Shown: piece by piece, positions 58,604-64,000 of the stretch | Position numbering within the stretch: the stretch's first letter is position 1 | Layout: each line of letters opens with the position of its first letter | NCBI GenBank assembly: GCA_026120185.1 | Contig: JANUWF010001942.1 | Coordinates: 372,001-436,000 of the forward strand | Direction of reading: 5' to 3' | DNA from: Voacanga thouarsii | Lineage: Eukaryota; Streptophyta; Magnoliopsida; Gentianales; Apocynaceae | Length of the DNA: 64,000 bases | Program-made: the position numbers and the translations under genes | Notes under the pieces: generated by a model | Seen by the model: the letters and a program-made list of their open reading frames with translations, nothing else | Told to the model about the DNA's origin: nothing | Databases searched by the model: none

Positions 58604-60568
58604 TGTTATGTCGCCTTTGAAGAATAGAATTTTATGTTCTTATTTTTATTGAAACCGTGAGTATGATTATGCTTAGTAGAGATTTAGCCATGTGATAGCA
58701 GGTATGGATTAAGTCTATATTCATGAATAGAATAGGTTGTTGATTGATGTTGGAGTATATGTTCATGAATCTTGTTAGCAATAGGAAAATTATGTTCATG
58801 ACCTTGTTGAACCTAGGCTATTTTAATTAGCAAATTTTATTACCCTAATTAAAATTATTACTATGTTTTTTCTCCAAAGATTTCAAAATTCCTAGGAAGT
58901 TTTGGAATTGGAATATTAAATGAGATAGTGATATTTTATTAGCCAAATAAATGATATCTTTTATTAAGAAATAGTATATGTGTATAATAATAATAATAAA
59001 ACCTTTTTTATAAATAATAATAAGTAAAATATTAATGACCTTGTAGTCCATATATTCCTTTGTTATCTATTAATCAAAATTTATTTATTATTAATTTTAT
59101 TATATATTAATTATTAATTAAGAGATTGGTAATAATTTATTATTTATTTTAATAATACTATTTAAGAATTACTATTTATTAATATCATCTAGGACTTAGG
59201 ATTCTCCAATTATTAAACCCTAATTTATTTATTAACAACAATACTCAAGATTTGTTATTTGCATTTATAACTTATTAGTAATTATTTTACAACCTCTAGT
59301 TATTTTAACTTATCAAGCTAGACTTATTTTATAAAATCCTTTATTATCTAACCTTAAAGCTTAGGACATTAGGGTCATGATTGTAATAAGTTGAACTAGG
59401 ATTTTATTTATGTAAGCGAATATAGTTTGAGTATAACCTTATGTCTTGTGTTTACCTCAAGCGGGGTTAGGTCAGCCTTGGAAGATTTTTGAATTTGAGC
59501 AAGTAAAGGATCAGGTAAGTTCCTGTATAAACTTATTTGAAGACAAAAAATTACTATAGCAAGCCAAATGCGATGTGTATGGATACTCATTTTGTAAAGG
59601 CAATTAAGGTCTGCTTTCCTTTTATTTCAGTCAAGCAAATCATTTGAAAACTTAAACAAGCAGTTTTGCACAAATACTAAACTCTTTCTAAAACCCAACT
59701 TTAACAAGAATTTTAGAAACCCTTAATTGCTATTTCCAAGTAAATCAATGCTTTATCAATTTTCTCCCAAGTGGGACAATCAACGTTGAGTGCTCAATAA
59801 GGGTAGACTACTAGGATTAGTCTTTGAAGGGTTAGGGTAAGTCTCTCAGTAGGTGGCCACCTCTGAGGGGTGAGTCCTTCCTAGATAGGATGCCAGTCCA
59901 GTAGGTCATGCCGGTCTGAGCTAGCAAGTTTCAATCATGTGGACTGTGTGTTTTCGGAGTGGACAACCGGTAAGTTTGGGTGTAGAGAAGGAGGAGTATC
60001 TCACCCGGTAGGCCGTACACCTACCTTTTGTTAGTCTGCACAAAGTGTGGCATTTTGACCATTATATGGTCATGGGGCCCAACGTGTGGTAACCCATGGC
60101 AACCTATTTTAGTGGTTGAATTTATTGTGCACATGTATGGTTTTGAAAAGCAAAACACCACTCTTTATTTTCAATATTTATTTACCGCTTGCCAGCACTT
60201 TCTCTTACGAAATTTTTCCCAACTTGCATACATGAACTGTTTTACTTGAAACACTCAAAACACACATAGGCTTACTGAGATTTTATCTCATCACCGCCAT
60301 ATTTTCAGGTCAATCCTGCTGTGGAGATGAATAGTTAGATTTGTTGCCTATGCTTTGAAGACTTTATGTTATTTTTCTTATGTGTTGTTTTGAGAGATGG
60401 TAGTAATCAATTTATTTTGGATTTGTTCACGTAATTTTTAGGTTGTAATAAGTTCAATTTTAAGGTATTGCTTTTATTTTCTTTTGTGTGATCTAGTTAT
60501 AAAGACCCCTTGTCCCATGGACGGGGCGACATCCCCAGCCTATTGGGCCTAGGTAGTAGGGTGTTACA
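58604..60568 (+). other. T1 distal part, no gene
   Basis: Continuation of T1 after T2. AT-rich to 59400, then mixed composition with GC-richer patches (59790-60110) like those in T2 at 57540-58060. No coding or RNA feature was recognised. Confidence 0.5.
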
Positions 60569-60573
60569 AATGC

Positions 60574-61772
60574 CTCCAACAATAGGTTGGCCGACACTAA
60601 CACTTATCCTAAGCTTTAATTATAATTCCTTCGTTAGTTCTAAATTCTCATCGAAATCCATCCTATAGGGGGTCATGCTCAAAATGACACGAGGATAACC
60701 TAAATCTCTAACAGGAACTCGTGATGGAAGCCATAGGGCCGTTGGAACCCCTCTCCCACTTAATCTTTTGAGAAAAGTAAGTTTTTATAAAAAAAAACAT
60801 TTCCTTAAAATTTTAATTGATTTTTATTAACTTTAGTGAAAATTCAAAAATTCAACTATTATTTTCTATGTCAACGATAAAACCCTTTAAGAAAATAAAC
60901 TATGAATTTTTATTTCATTACTTAAGGTAAAATCATTATATAGGAACTAAATTTAAAATACCCAAATTCAAAATTATTCTCCATGTCAAGGATAAAAAAT
61001 CTTTGGAAGAATAAACCATGAATTTATTTTTAAATTATTTAGTTCCAATTTAAAAACGTTTTCCTCAATTATTTTATTTAGAGAAAAATTAATTTCTCAA
61101 AAATCTTTATGCATTTGATTACAAAATTAAATAAAATAGATATGCTCCAAAAACAAACTTTTACATGTTATTTCTATCCTTTAATTCTTATGCAACCAAA
61201 TAATGGATTAAACATCATAATAATAATAAAATTAAAATGAACTTGTTTAATCTTAAGGTAGTTCCACCTTTACTAACCTTTGTCATGCAACATTATTTGT
61301 CACACTAAATAAACCATTACAAGAAAATAACCTCATGTGATATGGGGCCCCAAAAAGAAAAAAAAAATTACAAGGAAAAATTAAATAGGAAAACTTGGAA
61401 GCTCAAACCGTGATCGAATCACCCAAGAAAAACCGCTCCATGCTTGCTCCAAAATCATCAACAATTTTCTTTTTTTTCTTCCTTGGAGTTTCGATGTTGA
61501 GGCACCAATATTGTTACAAAAATTTCCATAGATGAATTTAAATACAATATCAATCGCTTATACATTTCAAAACGAGGCGTACATGAATTCTACGAAAAAT
61601 GAATAATAATAAATATAAGTGCCGATGTCTCCACACGCGAGACGTACACAACATCTACCCATATCTAAAACCATGAGGGATCCATATAATCACAAAGATT
61701 GAATTTTTTAATTAGTAAAGGAACCACCTTTTCTGGTAATTAACCCTAAGCATGCTCCTAGATTTAACCATT
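60574..61772 (-). other. Copia B leader, primer-proximal part
   Basis: Between the primer site and T1. It shares AGAGGGGTTCCAACGGC (minus strand, near 60740-60755) with the Copia A leader. AT-rich, no coding sequence. Confidence 0.7.
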
Positions 61773-61784
61773 GCTCTGATACCA
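61773..61784 (-). other. Copia B primer-binding site (initiator Met tRNA type)
   Basis: Minus strand TGGTATCAGAGC, two bases past the 5' LTR end (GATCCTTCA). It fixes the element's orientation. Confidence 0.95.
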
Positions 61785-61786
61785 CT

Positions 61787-63407
61787 TGAAGGATCGCGAA
61801 AAAAATAAATACTCAGCGGAAGACAACAAATAAAAATTTTTCTCGAGCCAAAATCTAGGAATACTTACTTCTAGAGAAATTAATTTTAATAACTGGAGTT
61901 GGATTCAGGTTTGACGGCGCTTGTTGAATAGGAACATCTACTTGTTCTGCAGGGACACCGGCTAACCGTCGACTCCTTCGCATCAAACACTTACCACGTT
62001 TGCAAGCTCTTGACCTTTCAGAGTATTCTCTAACCACTATGGACCTCTACTAGTGAAAATAGAATTAGGGTGAATAAAATTAGAACAAAAATGGAAGAGC
62101 TAAACGTTAAAGAAAAATGAAGGAAAATAAAAACAAGAGAAACCGATGGCTTCAATTCCTTTTCCCAAAGAAAAAAAAAAACGAAAGCTTGTTTTCAATT
62201 TCCAATTTTTTGGTCAACCTTTTATTGCACACGAGATGCCCTTTTCTAATATTATTAACTTTCCTTTTTCTTTTTAGAAACAAAATTAGCCACCTCAATT
62301 TCTTTGTTTCCTTTTTCCTCTATTTCCTTTTTCTTTTACATGGCTACTTCCATCAAAACTCTAATGGGTCATGCTTTCTTAATTAGTCCAACGACTAATT
62401 AAATAGCTCCCTTATTAATTAATTAATCCACTTAGGCCCAATATTAAAATTATCTAAGATAATTAATTAATAAAATAATTAATTAAATTAGCTATTTTAT
62501 TAATTAATTAAACTACTTGGATTCAATATAAAATTATCCAACATAATTAATTAATAAACTAATTAATTAAATTGGCCTAATTAATTATTTTAGACTAAAT
62601 AAATAAATAATTGGACTCCTAAAATAATTCTTCCAATAATAAATTTACCAATAAGCCTATATAGTAAATAAATTTATTGAGGTTATTTAAGCTGCTTTGG
62701 GGACCAAAAGACATATTATTCTTGACTACTAAAATGACCAAAATACCTCTGCTAACAAATAGCTATATTTTAATCATTTTAAATATTCCATTTATCACTA
62801 TATGGAAATATTGACCCCGATAACGAAAATACTCCTCGATGTAACACTTGTCATTGAAATCAGAAAATAGTACTAACACATTTCTCTATGACATCTACCA
62901 TCTTTTGATAACTAGTCCGATAATCCACGACTTTCAGTACGCATCCACATATCACAAGGAGCTACCCAAAAGTATACATACTTAGTCTTATTTTTCAAGG
63001 CCCTGAATTATTAGATTATTCTGGACAATTACAAGGGGTTGATTTCTTCACGTAATGAAGTATAGAAACTCTGTTGTATAAGTTTGTCGTATAAGTCTGT
63101 CTTAATTAACTAGAGTTAAACACCCAACGTATAAGGTTGTTGGCCTTGTGATAAGACCTCATCCAACATATATTAAAGTGTACAAGTCTAGCTTCACTAG
63201 ACCATCAACTTACACTCAAATCTTAGGGTATTCGTCCATGCAGTAGCTGTGATAAACTAATCTTTATTTATTTTAATATTTTTATAAAGATTATTATCGC
63301 ACGATCCAATTCTACGTATTCTAAATACGCTTACACTATTGGTGTGAGTGGATTACTTACTAGTTAAAGGCAAACCATTCCCTATTTAGAAACCATAATG
63401 TAATGAT
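61787..63407 (-). repeat. Copia B 5' LTR (incomplete)
   Basis: Colinear with 35053-36690. It includes the AATTAATT tandem pair (62412-62580) and a 60-codon frame (61855-62037: MVREYSERSRACKRGKC, LMRRSRRLAGVP) matching the other LTR. It is broken at 63408 by a gypsy LTR, and its sense-start part lies beyond the window. Confidence 0.88.
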
Positions 63408-64000
63408 TGATAGGGACTAAATTAGTCATGTTTTTTCTAGTTATTTAAGGTTCATTTGTGATACATTTTGTTCAATAACTAGTCATATTCCTTAATATTT
63501 GAGATTTTACCCTTGGAAAGGTATTTTGTTCTTTATTTCAGATTTTTAGGATAAAACGAAATAAAAACGTCGCAAAACAGAGGAGAGGCGGTGCCAGCTG
63601 GGACCCTAGAACTGGCGCCGGCCATGCACTGTTGAAACGAACTTCGAAGTGGCGAAAAAATTGTTGAAACAGAGCAGAACAGAACCAAGGCGGTGCTGGC
63701 TGTGAAGCTGGAACCGGCGCCGGCTGCATTCTGGAATACATTGTGCAAAATTCGAAGAAAAATCGGTGAGCAAGTGGAGGAACAGAACATAACCGGCGCC
63801 GGCTCCAAGAGCCAAGGCGGCTCCAGTTATGCCCTAAAGTTAAGGCAGTGCTGTGATTTTTTTACGTGATTTTTGATAATCTGAAGAGTTTTAGTATCTT
63901 CCAACTTCTACTCGACCAAGAACTTTGTACCTACGAGTTTAGGTACTTCTTAAGCCCATAAATAGGTGAAAAACACAAGGAAAAATAGGAGAATTCATTG
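63408..64000 (+). mobile_element. Forward gypsy LTR, cut by the window end
   Basis: Starts TGATAGGGACTAAATTAG, the sense start of the E2/E3 LTR family, right after ATGAT (63403-63407), the presumed target duplication. It carries the GC-rich motif block at 63589-63830 and a TATA box, CCCATAAATAGG, near 63955-63966. Whether it is a solo LTR or a complete element cannot be seen. Overlapping Ala/Pro/Ser-rich frames on the minus strand at 63533-63815 come from the GC motifs and are not genes. Confidence 0.87.

Larger units (their letters stand above)
51702..60568 (+). mobile_element. T1: long gypsy-type solo LTR, itself carrying two insertions
   Basis: Starts TGTGAAACCCTACC and ends GTAGTAGGGTGTTACA, flanked by AATGT (51697-51701) and AATGC (60569-60573), a target duplication with one mismatch. 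The closing segment GACGGGGCGACATCCCCAGC resembles long LTRs of chromovirus-type (Tekay/Del-like) gypsy elements. Net of insertions at 53177-54699 and 55175-58598 it is about 3.9 kb. No gag or pol sequence was recognised, so it is called a solo LTR; lineage is tentative. It lies in the leader of Copia B. Confidence 0.7.
35053..64000 (-). mobile_element. Copia B: Ty1/copia element carrying several nested insertions, extends past the window
   Basis: Minus-strand element: 5' LTR 61787-63407 (interrupted at 63408), primer site 61773-61784, leader 60574-61772 and 51391-51701, gag from 51390, pol to about 47345, polypurine tract 47281-47293, and 3' LTR 47144-47278 plus 35053-36798. Insertions: E3 in the 3' LTR, T1 in the leader, a forward gypsy LTR in the 5' LTR. 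It is homologous to Copia A in gag, pol, purine tract and LTR layout, so both belong to one family. Its own sequence totals roughly 9 kb of the 29 kb it spans here. Confidence 0.9.

Noticed and set aside
63533..63815. Three overlapping Ala/Pro/Ser-rich minus-strand frames as a gene
   Set aside because: They arise from the GC-rich LTR motifs read in different frames.

Overview
The window is flowering-plant nuclear DNA, probably from a eudicot with a repeat-rich genome. It is AT-rich, has no operon structure, and is built almost wholly of plant LTR retrotransposons and LINEs inserted into one another. I found no intact host gene. The only host-type coding sequence is one decayed exon of a CDPK-related protein kinase (316-458, minus strand). 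The species cannot be named from sequence alone.

Layout. 1-1819: kinase exon remnant and unassigned DNA with a GA microsatellite. 1820-2560: LINE ORF1 remnant (minus). 2596-20558: gypsy element E1 (minus), which keeps only an accessory ORF; its 5' LTR is split by a complete Copia element A (8493-19424, plus), whose gag is split by a solo Copia LTR (12316-14056). 20559-21213 plus 31702-32862: one LINE 3' half (plus), split by gypsy element E2 (21214-31696, minus). E2 carries protease, RT, RNase H and a core-less integrase, and its 3' LTR contains an oppositely oriented solo LTR (22421-24248). 32863-34900: a second LINE remnant (minus), tail to tail with the first. 34905-35052: stub of another gypsy LTR, interrupted by Copia element B (35053 to beyond the window end, minus).

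Copia B is the host of the second half. Its 3' LTR contains gypsy element E3 (36799-47143, minus; gag and accessory ORF, no pol), and E3's accessory ORF is split by a solo LTR (40665-42206). Copia B's untranslated leader contains a long gypsy-type solo LTR, T1 (51702-60568). T1 contains a solo Copia-like LTR (53177-54699) and a second long LTR, T2 (55175-58598). Copia B's 5' LTR is interrupted at 63408 by a forward gypsy LTR that leaves the window.

The most interesting biology is the E1/E2/E3 gypsy family. Its members share LTR ends, a GGCGCCG-type primer-binding site, a repeated TTAAGTGTGGGGGA purine tract and related 3' non-coding regions, but divide coding capacity: E2 has pol without the accessory ORF, E3 has gag plus the accessory ORF without pol, and E1 has only the accessory ORF. 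This looks like an autonomous/non-autonomous partnership, although every copy here is now defective.

Boundaries come from reading LTR termini (TG...CA), primer sites, polypurine tracts and 5-bp target-site duplications by eye. Domain assignments come from recognised motifs. No alignment or database search was run.
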